Source: JANPPS01 sp965246835 (GTDB lineage Bacteria; Pseudomonadota; Alphaproteobacteria; Acetobacterales; Acetobacteraceae). Taken from it: 64,000 nucleotides of DNA. Below the pieces are notes generated by a model. That model had not been told where the DNA came from and ran no database searches. It was given only the letters and a program-made list of their open reading frames with translations. The stretch is taken from assembly GCA_965246835.1 (NCBI GenBank), contig CBDFFQ010000001.1:496001-560000 (forward strand), written 5' to 3'. Each line of letters starts with the position of its first letter. Position 1 is the first letter of the stretch. Shown here one piece after another: positions 41,559 through 50,943 of the stretch. The position numbers and the translations under genes are program-made.

Positions 41559-42829
41559 TGCAGTTCAAGATCGAGACCTTCCTCAACCAATATCTTCGCC
41601 CCGGTGCCACAAGGGCCGACGCCGTGTTCAGCGTCAGCGCCGAAGGCGGGGCGAGCCCGGCGCCGGTGAAGCGCCTGGTGGGGCTCATCGCAGACAAATC
41701 CGGCTCGATGGCCGGCGACAAGATGCAGGCGCTGAAGCACGCCCTCCGCGTCGCGGTGGACCAGCTGGACGAAACCACGGAAGCCTTCGTGCTGGCGTTC
41801 GACGTCACCCCCGTTTTGGCCTTCGACTTGCGGCCGATGGACGAGGCCGGGCGCCGCGCCGCCCATGCCGCGATCCAGCGGCTGGAAGCCGGGGGCGGCA
41901 CCGTCATGTCCCGCGCGATGCAGGAGGCGCGGCGCCTGTTCGACCAGCGCCCCGGCGCGCTTCGCCAGGCCATCATGCTGACCGACGGCCAGAACGATAG
42001 CGGGGACGATCGCGCATTGAACGAGGCGCTGCGGGCCTGCGCCGGGGTGTTTCAGGCCGATTGCCGCGGCGTCGGCACCGATTGGTCGCCGGACCAGCTG
42101 CGTACGATCGCGGGTGCGCTGCTCGGCACGGTGCAGCTGGTGGCGCAGCCCGCGGGCCTGGCGCAGGATTTCCGGGACACGATGGCGGCCGCGATGGGCA
42201 AGTCGGTCGCGAACGTGCGGCTGCGGCTATGGATGCCGCGCAACAGCCGGCTGGTGGCGGTCAAGCAGGCCTTCCCGACCGAGATCGATCTGACCGCCAC
42301 ACTGCGCCCGGTGGACCAGCGCGCCGTGGACATCCCCCTGGGCGCCTGGGGCGTCGGCACGCAGGATTATTTCGCGCAGTTCGACGTGACGCCGCTGGCC
42401 GTGGGCGAGCAGATGCTGGTCTGCCGCCCGAGCGTCGTGTGGGGCCCCGCAAGCCAGCCCGATACGGCGCCGGGTGGCAATGTCACCGTGACCTGGACCG
42501 AGGACGCCGGGCTGACCACGCGGATCGATGCCCAGGTAGCGCATTATTCCGGGCAGGCCGAGAAGGCGCGGGCGATCCAGGAGGGGCTCGAGGCCATGAA
42601 CCGGCAGGACGAGGCGACCGCCACACTGCATCTGGGCCGCGCGCTCCGCCTGGCCGCGCAGTCCGGCGACGCCGAGACCACAAGGCGCCTGCGCGAGGTG
42701 GTGGAGGGCGAGCCCGGCGCACGGGACGGCGATGGCGGCACGCTCCGGCTCCGGCGGGGCGCGGGCAAGGTGGCGGTCATGGACCTCGATGTCGGCAGCA
42801 CGCGCACGGTGCGGGCCAAGCGTGACTGA
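41558..42829 (+). CDS. VWA domain protein
   Basis: The protein has 423 aa with a von Willebrand A domain at about 38-225. The MIDAS motif is D46-x-S48-x-S50 in LIADKSGSMAG, with later metal-site residues in GGGTVMSRAM and MLTDGQNDSGD. The C-terminal part (230-423) is beta-rich and ends in a helical hairpin of TPR-like character (MNRQDEATATLHLGRALRLA). The ATG has an AAGGAG ribosome site and overlaps the preceding stop. It resembles TerY/YfbK-type VWA proteins encoded beside kinases and phosphatases. Confidence 0.85.
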   Translation: MQFKIETFLNQYLRPGATRADAVFSVSAEGGASPAPVKRLVGLIADKSGSMAGDKMQALKHALRVAVDQLDETTEAFVLAFDVTPVLAFDLRPMDEAGRRAAHAAIQRLEAGGGTVMSRAMQEARRLFDQRPGALRQAIMLTDGQNDSGDDRALNEALRACAGVFQADCRGVGTDWSPDQLRTIAGALLGTVQLVAQPAGLAQDFRDTMAAAMGKSVANVRLRLWMPRNSRLVAVKQAFPTEIDLTATLRPVDQRAVDIPLGAWGVGTQDYFAQFDVTPLAVGEQMLVCRPSVVWGPASQPDTAPGGNVTVTWTEDAGLTTRIDAQVAHYSGQAEKARAIQEGLEAMNRQDEATATLHLGRALRLAAQSGDAETTRRLREVVEGEPGARDGDGGTLRLRRGAGKVAVMDLDVGSTRTVRAKRD

Positions 42830-43460
42830 GCTCGCCGCGGTGCGCTGTCCGAAATGCGGCGGGCTCTCGGCCGATCCCGAGTTCTGCTCCGAATGTGGGA
42901 CCGGGCTCAGAGTGACGGCGGCAGCTCCGCCTCCCCCAGCCCCCGGCGCGCCCGAGCTATGCCCGGTTTGCAGTGAGGCGCGGCCCGGGCCGTTCGCACG
43001 GTTTTGCGATACCTGCCGGTACGACTTCCTCGATAAGAAGCCGTTCGCTGCCGCCCCGGCAGCCACCCCGCCGCCGCCAGCCGCCGCCCCTCCCGCGGCG
43101 CCGCTCGCGTGGGACCTGCACGCCGCCGTCGACCTTTCGCTCCGCAAGCCGGACGATCCCATGCCCGCCGATAGCCGCACCCGGCTATTCCCGCTCGACC
43201 TGTCCGATCACCTGATCGGCCGCCGCTCCGACAGCCAGGACATCCATCCGGAGATCACGATCGGCGATCCCGGCATCTCCCGCCGCCACGCCCGCCTGCT
43301 GCGCGCCGCGGACGGCGCGCTCATGGCACTCGATCTCGGCTCCATGAACGGCACGCGGCTGAACGGCCTGCCGCTGGAGCCGAACGTGCCGGCGCCGCTC
43401 GACGCCGGGGACGAACTGACGATGGGCTGCTGGACCCGGCTGACCGTGAAGCCACGCTGA
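42822..43460 (+). CDS. Zinc-ribbon FHA-domain protein
   Basis: The protein has 212 aa. Residues 1-70 contain two zinc-ribbon-like cysteine sets (CPKCGGLSADPEFCSECG and CPVCSEARPGPFARFCDTC). A Pro/Ala linker follows, and residues about 120-212 form an FHA domain with LIGRRSDSQD, ISRRHARLL and LGSMNGTRLNG, the residues that bind phosphothreonine. The GTG start overlaps the VWA gene by 8 bp. It is the likely phospho-dependent partner of the kinase at 45899, analogous to GarA with PknG. Confidence 0.87.
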   Translation: MTELAAVRCPKCGGLSADPEFCSECGTGLRVTAAAPPPPAPGAPELCPVCSEARPGPFARFCDTCRYDFLDKKPFAAAPAATPPPPAAAPPAAPLAWDLHAAVDLSLRKPDDPMPADSRTRLFPLDLSDHLIGRRSDSQDIHPEITIGDPGISRRHARLLRAADGALMALDLGSMNGTRLNGLPLEPNVPAPLDAGDELTMGCWTRLTVKPR

Positions 43461-44794
43461 TGGACCTTTTGACGATCAAGATCGCGCCTGGGCCGCTCAC
43501 CACACCCGACATCATGCGGCGCTGCATGCTGCTGCTTCTGGTGCTGTCCGGCCTGACGCTGGCCGGGTCGCTCTGGACCGCCTCCTCCGCGCGGGACGCG
43601 GCCAAGGCGATCGGGCGTGATGCCGAGCCCTCGGTCGCGCTGGCGCTGCGCATGGCGGCCACGCTCTCGGACATGGACGCGGCGTCATTGGCCGACAGCC
43701 TGACGGACGATGGGTCGGCCACCGGCACCTCCCTCCGCTTCCAGGAAGGCCGCGACCAGCTGGCGGCGGACCTGATCGAGGCGGCGCGCAACGTGACGTA
43801 TGGCGAGGCGGAGGCCGGGCCGCTGCGGACGCTGCTGCGTCAGGTGGTGCTGTATCAGCAGGCCGTGGCCGAGGCGCGGTATATCGGCGCCGGCGACCCC
43901 TTCATCACGCTGCGCCGCGTGCAATGGGCCAGCCGCGTGAACCGCAATTTCGCGATCCCGGCGGCGCAGGAGCTGGCGGCCGCCAATGCGCAGGAGCTGG
44001 AGCGGCGGTATGCGGCCTATCGTGCCGGGTCGTTGCTGCATGGGCTGGGCGCCGGGGCGGGCGGCTTTGCGCTGCTGGTCGTGGCGCTGCTGCTGGTGCA
44101 GCGCTGGCTGGCGGGGCGCACCCGGCGCATCCTGAACCCGGCGCTCGCGGGCGCGACGCTGGTGGCGGCCGCGGCCGGGCTATGGTTCGCCACCGCCGTG
44201 CTGGTCATTCGGGACGATCTGCGCATTGCCAAATCCGACGCGTATGACAGCCTGCATATCCTGTTCGAGGCGAAGGCGGCGGCCAACACCATGCGCTCCG
44301 CGGGGTCGCTCTGGCTGCTGGACAAGCTGGCCCGGGAGGAGGCGCAGGCGGACATGAACCAGGCCGCGCTGGCCCTGACGGGCGCCCCGATGGCACGCAT
44401 CGACACGAGTGCGCGCATTGGCGGGCTGTTGGGCCAGGAGCTTGGCAACATCACCTTCGGCGAGGCCGAGCGGGAGGCCGCGATCGCGAGCGTCGCCCGC
44501 CTGGCCGACGCCGCCGCCGCGATCCGGGCTGCGCAGGCGTTGGAACCGCGTGACCACACGAGTGCGGTCGCGACCTGGCTCTCCGCCCGGCCCGGCGGCG
44601 GTGCTGCGGCGTTCGCGGGATTGCAATCCGCGCTGGACCGCACGATCGGCGTCAATCAGGACGCGTTCGACCGCCGCGTCACCACCGCATTGCATGGTGC
44701 CGGGCTGATGCCCTGGGTCAGCAGCGTGGCGCTGGCCGTGGTGGCGCTGTTCTCGACTGCCGGCCTATGGCGCCGGCTGCGCGACTACCGGTGA
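43460..44794 (+). CDS. Membrane protein with duplicated helical periplasmic domain
   Basis: The protein has 444 aa with four predicted membrane helices (about 21-41, 192-214, 228-250 and 418-438). These enclose two helical extracytoplasmic domains. The two halves are repeats of each other: NVTYGEAE at 111-118 matches NITFGEAE at 330-337, each in the same relative place. The layout is that of a paired-TM sensor with four-helix-type domains. By arrangement it recalls GlnX, the membrane protein that links an amino-acid sensor to PknG in mycobacteria, but this parallel is inferred from architecture. It overlaps both neighbours by one base. Confidence 0.7.
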   Translation: MDLLTIKIAPGPLTTPDIMRRCMLLLLVLSGLTLAGSLWTASSARDAAKAIGRDAEPSVALALRMAATLSDMDAASLADSLTDDGSATGTSLRFQEGRDQLAADLIEAARNVTYGEAEAGPLRTLLRQVVLYQQAVAEARYIGAGDPFITLRRVQWASRVNRNFAIPAAQELAAANAQELERRYAAYRAGSLLHGLGAGAGGFALLVVALLLVQRWLAGRTRRILNPALAGATLVAAAAGLWFATAVLVIRDDLRIAKSDAYDSLHILFEAKAAANTMRSAGSLWLLDKLAREEAQADMNQAALALTGAPMARIDTSARIGGLLGQELGNITFGEAEREAAIASVARLADAAAAIRAAQALEPRDHTSAVATWLSARPGGGAAAFAGLQSALDRTIGVNQDAFDRRVTTALHGAGLMPWVSSVALAVVALFSTAGLWRRLRDYR

Positions 44795-45888
44795 TGCCGT
44801 CGCTGGACGCCGCGGATGCGGAGCTGGCGCGCTGGCGGGACCGGTTGGCGGCAGCGAGCCGCAACGTGTCGGAACTGGCGGACCTGCCGGAGTTCGCGCT
44901 GGCCAAACGCGCCGCGACGGGCGCCGGGCGGCTGGCGGAGGAGGCCCGGCTGCTGGCCGCGACGCTGGATGAGTTGTGGCAGGGCGTGCTGCTGATCGGT
45001 GGCGCGCTGGACCGGGCGGAGCGGGCGCGGCAACAGGGCTCGCGCCTGTGGCGGGGGGAGGAGGCGGCGGCCGAGGCGATGGCGATCCTGCAGGGCGCCT
45101 CGATCACCGTGGACCTCGCCGACACGCCCGTGCTGCACCGCCGCCTACTGGCCGGACCGCGCGCGACGGCGACCGTATCGCCCGAGACGCTGCTCACGAC
45201 GTTGGACGCCGCCTTCGACCGCGCGCGCGAACGCCTGGCGCGCATTGCGGACGCCACCGCCCGGGCCGATGCGTTAGAGGCCCGGCTGACCGAGGACTGC
45301 CCGCCGGACCTGTCGTCGAAATTGGCGGCGGCGCTGCTTCCCGACCCGCTGGACCGGTTGGACGCGCTTGCGGCCCTGGCGCCCGCCATCGACACGGCGG
45401 CGCAGGCTGCCGCCCAGGCGCGCAGCGGGCTGAACGCTGCCGGAGCAGCGTTGGCGGCGCTCCAGGCGCGGGCCGCTGCCGTCACGGCGCAGGCAGCCTC
45501 ATGCCTTCAGGCGGTGGCAACCGCCTTGCCCGCGACCGACCCGGCGGTGCTCCCGGAACTCACCACCTGGCTCGACCGTCTGACACAGACGCTGTCCGCA
45601 GGACGCGGGGCGGCATGCTTGGTCGGCCTGGCGAACTGGCGGGCGTTGCAGGCCCGGGCGGAGGCGGAGGTGCAGGCGCTGGATGCGGCCGCGCTGGCGG
45701 CGCTGGCGCGGCGGGACGAGCTGGCAGCCCGGCTCGGCGCGCTCCGCTCCAAGCACCGGGCGCGGCCGGCCCCGGCGCTCGATCTGTTGGAACAGGCGGC
45801 GCGCGCGGCGCTGCGGACGGAGCCGGTCGCGCTCGAGGCGGTGGCATCGGCGCTGGCCGCCTACGAAGCTGCGCTGGCCGGGCGGTAG
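44794..45888 (+). CDS. Alanine-rich helical protein of the kinase module
   Basis: The protein has 364 aa, is very rich in Ala, Leu, Arg and Glu, and is predicted to be nearly all helix and coiled coil. No signal peptide or membrane segment is seen and no catalytic motif is recognised. The ATG overlaps the stop of the membrane-protein gene (TGATG); the kinase starts 10 bp after it. Its place between sensor and kinase suggests an adaptor or scaffold. Function is unknown. Confidence 0.7.
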   Translation: MPSLDAADAELARWRDRLAAASRNVSELADLPEFALAKRAATGAGRLAEEARLLAATLDELWQGVLLIGGALDRAERARQQGSRLWRGEEAAAEAMAILQGASITVDLADTPVLHRRLLAGPRATATVSPETLLTTLDAAFDRARERLARIADATARADALEARLTEDCPPDLSSKLAAALLPDPLDRLDALAALAPAIDTAAQAAAQARSGLNAAGAALAALQARAAAVTAQAASCLQAVATALPATDPAVLPELTTWLDRLTQTLSAGRGAACLVGLANWRALQARAEAEVQALDAAALAALARRDELAARLGALRSKHRARPAPALDLLEQAARAALRTEPVALEAVASALAAYEAALAGR

Positions 45889-45898
45889 GGGAAGCATC

Positions 45899-48361
45899 AT
45901 GGCGCGCCACTGCACCGACACATCGTGTTCCGGCACTTTCGAGGACGGGTTCTGCGACAATTGCGGCCGGGCCGAGCCGGTGGGCGCCGCGGCCACGGGC
46001 GCCACGCTGCACACGGCGCGGGAGGGCGGATACAGCCGGCAAGCGCTGCCGTCCCGCACCTCGGTCCCGGTCACGACAGGGCGGCTCACGGGCGCACGGC
46101 GGCCCACGCCCACCGGAGCCACGACGCCGGGCACCTCCCCGGGCACCAGCCCCGCAACCAGCCCGGGCAGCCGCTCCGGCCGCACCCTGCGCAGCCGGGG
46201 CAGCAGCAGCCGGCGGCAGGCGCTGGGCGGCGGCCTGGTGCAGATGCCGATCGAGCCGTCGCGGGACCCGCTGCTGCTGGTCATGGCCGACGCGCGGGTG
46301 CCGGACGGCAAGGCCGCCTGCCCGGCCTGCGGCAACAAGGTGAACCCGGACAAGCGGTTCTGCTCCAATTGCGGCGCCGAATACGATTTCCGGCCCAGCC
46401 TGAAGTCGGGCGACGTGCTGGCGGGGCAATACGAGGTGCGCGGCCCGATCGCGTTCGGCGGCCTGGGCTGGATCTATCTGGCAATGGATACCAGGCTGAA
46501 CCGCTGGGTGGTGCTGAAGGGCCTGCTGAACAGCCGGGATACGGCGGCCGCGGCGGCGGCGGTGGCGGAGCGGCAATTCCTGGCGGCCGTGAAGCATGGC
46601 CGCATCGTGGGCATCTACACCTTCGTCACCCGGGATGAGGGCCCGGCGGGCGCCGAAAGCTTCATCGTCATGGAATATGTCGGCGGCCGCACGCTGAAGG
46701 CGATCCGGCGCGAACGCGGGCCGCTGCCGCCGGCAGAGGCGATGGCGCTGGTGCTCGGCATCCTGCCGGCCTTCGGGTATCTGCATGCACAGGGCCTGGT
46801 GTATTGCGACTTCAAGCCCGACAACTTCATGCTCGAGGGTGACGACGTGAAGCTGATCGACCTGGGCGCCGTGCGCCGGGTGGGCGATCCGCACGGCGAT
46901 ATCTACGGCACGGTCGGCTACAAGGCGCCCGAGGCGGATGACGATCCCGACGCCGCAAGCGACCTGTATACGGTGGCTCGGACCCTCGCTGTGTTGCTGA
47001 TGGATTTCGACGTGACCGGGCGCTATGCCGCCGCGCTCCCGCCGCCGAACGAGCTGCTGCATACGGTGCCGGACGCAGTGCTGCGGGCGGCCGGGCTCGA
47101 TCCCGCGCAGGCGTTGCGGGCCACGGCGGCGGATGGCGGACCGTTGCCCACCTGGTTGCGCCTGAGCGGCCGCAGCTTCGCCGGCACGGCGCCCCCGGGC
47201 GTCACGGCGCTGGAGGTGAGGCTGGGGCCGGAGGGCGGGGCGGCGACGCTGCCGGTGGTGTTGACCCTGCCGCTCGCCGCCAATGAGAGCCTGTATCGCT
47301 TCCTGCTGCGCGCCACCGCGGCGGCGCCCGATAGCCGGTTCCAGACCGCGGACGACATGGCGGCGCAGCTCACCGGCGTGTTGCGGGAGACCGTCGCCCG
47401 CACCGGCCCGGTGCCGGCGATGGACAGCGCCCTGTTCCTGCCGGAGCGCGCGGCCGCGGAAGACCCGGCGCTCGCGGACCACGTCTGGCGCCGCCTGCCG
47501 GAGCTGCGGCTCACGCCCACCGACCCCGCCGCCGCGCAGCTCTTCGCCGCCCGCAGCGCCGAGCCGGCGCAGCGCGACGCCATGATGGCCACCGCGATGC
47601 GCGATCATCCAGGCTCGGCCGAGGCCAGGCTTCGGCGGGCGGCGGCGCTGATCGGCGACGGGGCGGGGGCGGACGAGATCTTGCCACTGCTGGACGCCGC
47701 CGCCGGGATCGACCCGTTCGATTGGCGGCCCGATTGGTATTGCGGGATCATGTATTTGTCGCAGGCCCGCCCGGCCGACGCCGTGGAGTGCTTCGACAAG
47801 GTGTATGGCGAGATCCCCGGGGAGGCCGTCCCGAAACTGGCCCTCGGTCTGGCGCTGGAGGCGGAGGGCCGGGGCGCAGAGGCCACCGGGCTGTTCGATA
47901 CCGTGAGCCGGGCCGATCCGGCGCTGCCGGCCGCCGCCTTCGGCCTCGCGCGATGCCGGCTCGAAGCCGGGGACCGCGCGGGCGCGATCGACGCCCTGTC
48001 CCGCGTGCCGGACAGCGCGGCGCTGACCGGGGAGGCGCGGCTGGCGGCGGTGCGCGCGCTGTCCGACCCCGGCGCCCATGAAGCCGAACTGCGTCAGGCG
48101 GCGGCCATCCTCGAGACCATGACCCGCAACGACGTGGCACGCCACGCGGCCGAGGCGGCGCTGGCGACGGCGGCGGCACGCCGGGCGGAGGCCGCCCCAT
48201 TCCAGCCGGCCCCGTTCCTGGGCGTGGCAGCCACCGCCCGGGCGCTTCGCCTGCGTGCCGAGCGGGCGTTGCTGGCCTGCGCCCGGCTGAGCGAAAGCCC
48301 GGCGGCGCGGATCGCGTTCGTGGACCAGGCCAACGCCGTCCGCCCGCGCACATGGCTCTGA
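45899..48361 (+). CDS. PknG-like Ser/Thr protein kinase with zinc ribbons and TPR region
   Basis: The protein has 820 aa. An N-terminal C-x4-C-x8-C-x2-C set (residues 5-22), a Thr/Pro-rich linker (about 60-95), and a second ribbon (CPACG near 141, CSNCG near 155) precede the kinase domain at about 170-430. Motifs are a glycine loop FGGLGWIYLA, K207 in VVLKGLL, the catalytic loop VYCDFKPDNFML with D304, and DLG at 321-323 with YGTVGYKAPE. This CDFKPDN/DLG pattern is that of PknG. The C-terminal 250 residues show TPR-like repeats, as in PknG. The linker may be an autophosphorylation region. GGGGA precedes the ATG. Confidence 0.87.
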   Translation: MARHCTDTSCSGTFEDGFCDNCGRAEPVGAAATGATLHTAREGGYSRQALPSRTSVPVTTGRLTGARRPTPTGATTPGTSPGTSPATSPGSRSGRTLRSRGSSSRRQALGGGLVQMPIEPSRDPLLLVMADARVPDGKAACPACGNKVNPDKRFCSNCGAEYDFRPSLKSGDVLAGQYEVRGPIAFGGLGWIYLAMDTRLNRWVVLKGLLNSRDTAAAAAAVAERQFLAAVKHGRIVGIYTFVTRDEGPAGAESFIVMEYVGGRTLKAIRRERGPLPPAEAMALVLGILPAFGYLHAQGLVYCDFKPDNFMLEGDDVKLIDLGAVRRVGDPHGDIYGTVGYKAPEADDDPDAASDLYTVARTLAVLLMDFDVTGRYAAALPPPNELLHTVPDAVLRAAGLDPAQALRATAADGGPLPTWLRLSGRSFAGTAPPGVTALEVRLGPEGGAATLPVVLTLPLAANESLYRFLLRATAAAPDSRFQTADDMAAQLTGVLRETVARTGPVPAMDSALFLPERAAAEDPALADHVWRRLPELRLTPTDPAAAQLFAARSAEPAQRDAMMATAMRDHPGSAEARLRRAAALIGDGAGADEILPLLDAAAGIDPFDWRPDWYCGIMYLSQARPADAVECFDKVYGEIPGEAVPKLALGLALEAEGRGAEATGLFDTVSRADPALPAAAFGLARCRLEAGDRAGAIDALSRVPDSAALTGEARLAAVRALSDPGAHEAELRQAAAILETMTRNDVARHAAEAALATAAARRAEAAPFQPAPFLGVAATARALRLRAERALLACARLSESPAARIAFVDQANAVRPRTWL

Positions 48362-49278
48362 CCTGCCCGCGCTGCCAGGCGGCGCTGACCCCCGGGGACC
48401 GGTTCTGCGCCGAATGCGGCGGCCGGATCGCGCCGCCGGAACCGCCCGGCGAGGGGGGCAGCGCGCTGGCGATCGGGCCGGGTCTGGCCGCCCGCACCGA
48501 CCCTGGCCTGCGCCACCGCAGCAACCAGGACGCCTTCGCCCTCTCTGGCCCGGTGGAGGGCGGGGCCGGCGCCATCCTTGTGGTGTGCGACGGCGTGTCG
48601 AACTCCCAAACGCCGGAGCTCGCCTCCACCACGGCGGCGCAGGTCGCGCATGATGCCCTGGCCCGCGGCGCGGCCATGGCGGACGCGATCCGCGCGGCGC
48701 ATGAGGCCGTGTGCGCGCTGCCGTTCGACCGGCAGGCGGAGCTGGACCCGCCGGCCACCACGATCGTCGCGGCCGTCCTGGATGCGGCCGGGGCCACGCT
48801 GGGCTGGCTGGGCGATAGCCGGGCATACCGGCTGGGGATCCAAAGCGCGCTCCTGACGCGGGATCACTCATGGTGGGTCGACGCCGTCGAGCGCGGCATG
48901 AGCGAGGCCGAGGCCAACCGCGACCCACGTGCCCACGCTTTGCTTCACTGCCTGGGCGCGACCGACTTTGCGCGCGCGAGCCCCTGCCCCGAGCCGGCCA
49001 TCCGCGTGATCCCGGCGGGGGCGGGCTGGCTGATGCTGTGCAGCGACGGACTGTGGAACTATGCCCCGGCCGCCGCGACCCTGACGCATGAGGCCGGCGG
49101 TGACCTGGCTGGGGACGGGGCGGCGTTGTGCGCCCGCCTTGTCGCCTTCGCGCGCGACGCAGGCGGCCATGACAACATCACGGTCGCCGCGGTGCGGTGG
49201 CCCGTTGGACAAAGGCTCCAAGTGGACAGCGGCGGCGGCTCGGATAAGGATCGGGGCATGGATCAGGTCACACCATGA
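48352..49278 (+). CDS. Zinc-ribbon PP2C-type protein phosphatase
   Basis: The protein has 308 aa. Residues 1-25 are a zinc ribbon (CPRCQAALTPGDRFCAECGG), like those on the FHA protein and kinase. The PP2C domain follows with its metal-binding motifs: GLRHRSNQDAF, VVCDGVSNSQ, LGWLGDSRAYRL, MLCSDGLWNY and GHDNITVAA. It overlaps the kinase gene by 10 bp and the following MFS gene by 4 bp. It is expected to reverse phosphorylation by the neighbouring kinase. Confidence 0.9.
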   Translation: MALTCPRCQAALTPGDRFCAECGGRIAPPEPPGEGGSALAIGPGLAARTDPGLRHRSNQDAFALSGPVEGGAGAILVVCDGVSNSQTPELASTTAAQVAHDALARGAAMADAIRAAHEAVCALPFDRQAELDPPATTIVAAVLDAAGATLGWLGDSRAYRLGIQSALLTRDHSWWVDAVERGMSEAEANRDPRAHALLHCLGATDFARASPCPEPAIRVIPAGAGWLMLCSDGLWNYAPAAATLTHEAGGDLAGDGAALCARLVAFARDAGGHDNITVAAVRWPVGQRLQVDSGGGSDKDRGMDQVTP

Positions 49279-50477
49279 GCACCGCCGTCTCGTCGGCCGC
49301 CCCGCGGCAGGCCGCGATATCCGTGCTGGTTGCGCTCAGTGTCACGCATTTGCTCAACGACATGATCCAGTCGCTGATCCCGGCGATCTATCCTATCATC
49401 AAGGCATCCTACCACCTCGATTATGGGCAGATCGGGCTGATCACACTCGCATTCCAGATTTCCGCGTCGTTGCTACAGCCGGCGGTCGGCTTCTACACCG
49501 ACAAGCATCCGATGCCGTATTCGATGATCGTCGGGATGGGCTGCAGCCTCGTGGGCCTGGTTGGTCTGGCCTATGCCAGCAGCTATGGGCTGTTGCTGGT
49601 TGCGGCCGCTTGCGTGGGGGTCGGCTCCTCGATTTTCCATCCGGAGGCGACGCGGATGGCGCGCAACGCATCGGGCGGACGGCACGGGCTGGCGCAGGGT
49701 ATTTTCCAGGTGGGCGGTCAGACCGGGGGCGCCATCGGGCCGCTACTGGCCGCCTTCGTCATCGTGCCGATGGGACAGCACAGCCTGAGTTGGTTCTCGG
49801 TCGCCGCGCTGATTGCGATGGGGCTGATGGCCTGGATGGCCGGGCGCTATGCCGGGCTCGCGCCCCAACGGACAGGAACCGCCGGTGCCGTGACCCCACG
49901 GATCTCGGCGGCCCCACGCCCGATCCGCCAGGTCGTGATCCCGCTCATCATCCTGATCGTCCTGCTGTTGTCGAAGAACGCCTATTCGCAGAGCTTCACC
50001 TCATTCTACACCTTTTTCCTGATGGGGCGGTTCGGCGTCTCGGTCCAGACGTCGCAGGTGATGCTGTTCCTGTTCCTGGCGTCCTCCGCAGCAGGGGCGT
50101 TGGGGGGTGGCATCCTGGGCGATCGCATCGGGCGCAACCGCATCCTGTGGTTCTCGATCCTGGGCGCGCTGCCGTTCACCCTGATGCTGCCGTTCGCCAA
50201 CCTGTTCTGGACCGCTGTGCTCACGATCGTCATCAACTTCATCATGTCCAGCTCGTTCGCGGCCATTCTCATCTATGCGATGGAGTTGCTGCCGGGCCGG
50301 ACCGGCCTGGTGGGCGGGTTCTTCTACGGCCTGACCTTCGGGCTCGGCGGGATCGCGGCGGCGGGGCTGGGCGGGCTGGCCGATCGGTATGGGATCGAAA
50401 ACATCTACAGCGCCTGCTCGTTCCTGCCGGCGATCGGCCTGCTCGCCTGGTTCCTGCCGCGGGTGCGCGCGGACTGA
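49275..50477 (+). CDS. MFS transporter, fosmidomycin-resistance (Fsr) family
   Basis: This is a twelve-helix major facilitator protein, 400 aa. The N-terminus shows the Fsr pattern LVALSVTHLLNDMIQSLIPA, then LQPAVGFYTDKHPMPYSM and VGVGSSIFHPEATRMARNAS. A second half follows with LGGGILGDRIGRNRILWFSI. The start ATG overlaps the phosphatase stop by 4 bp, which places it formally at the end of the signalling operon. The family exports fosmidomycin and other small molecules; the native substrate is unknown. Confidence 0.88.
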   Translation: MSTAVSSAAPRQAAISVLVALSVTHLLNDMIQSLIPAIYPIIKASYHLDYGQIGLITLAFQISASLLQPAVGFYTDKHPMPYSMIVGMGCSLVGLVGLAYASSYGLLLVAAACVGVGSSIFHPEATRMARNASGGRHGLAQGIFQVGGQTGGAIGPLLAAFVIVPMGQHSLSWFSVAALIAMGLMAWMAGRYAGLAPQRTGTAGAVTPRISAAPRPIRQVVIPLIILIVLLLSKNAYSQSFTSFYTFFLMGRFGVSVQTSQVMLFLFLASSAAGALGGGILGDRIGRNRILWFSILGALPFTLMLPFANLFWTAVLTIVINFIMSSSFAAILIYAMELLPGRTGLVGGFFYGLTFGLGGIAAAGLGGLADRYGIENIYSACSFLPAIGLLAWFLPRVRAD

Positions 50478-50487
50478 CCGCCCTTCG

Positions 50488-50943
50488 CTACTGAGCAAAT
50501 ATGCGCTGCTCGACCCGGTCCCCAGCGCGGATGTCCAGCCGCTTCGTCGTGCCGGCCGCCAGCTCCAGCGTGGCGCGCACGGGGCCGCGGCTTTCGATGA
50601 TCGCCAGGCTCTGCGGCACCGTGTCCGCCACCACGCGGCGGATCGTGCCGTCGGCGTTGATGAACACCATGTCGAGCGAACTCACGGTATTGCGCATCCA
50701 CATCGTGCTGTCCCGCGGCGTGACCCAATCGAACAGCATGCCGCCATCGGCCGGGATCTGGGTGCGGAACATGAGGCCCAGCGTCTGCTGCTCGGCGCTC
50801 AGAGCCATCTCGACCTGGAACGCATGCCGGGCGCCGCTGCGGGTGACGATGGTGAGCGGCTCCTTCGGCAGCTCCGGCTGCGGGCCGGTTTGCGCCATGG
50901 CGGGCGTTGCGGCGAGGGCCAGGGCGAGAGCGAGTTCTTTCAC
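50488..50943 (-). CDS. DUF192 family secreted protein
   Basis: The protein has 151 aa with a signal peptide (MKELALALALAATPAMA, cut near residue 18) followed by a DUF192 domain. The typical motifs are present: FQVEMALSAEQQTLGLMFRT, GMLFDWVTPRDSTMWMRNTV, SLDMVFINADGTI and LELAAGTTKRLDIRAGDRV. The role of the family is poorly defined. Its start overlaps the stop of the deacetylase gene by 4 bp. Confidence 0.87.
   Translation of the reverse strand: MKELALALALAATPAMAQTGPQPELPKEPLTIVTRSGARHAFQVEMALSAEQQTLGLMFRTQIPADGGMLFDWVTPRDSTMWMRNTVSSLDMVFINADGTIRRVVADTVPQSLAIIESRGPVRATLELAAGTTKRLDIRAGDRVEQRIFAQ

Noticed and set aside
45560..48928. Long minus-strand open frame opposite the kinase gene
   Set aside because: It has an Arg/Pro/Gly-rich composition with no recognisable domain, while the plus strand carries all kinase and PP2C motifs.
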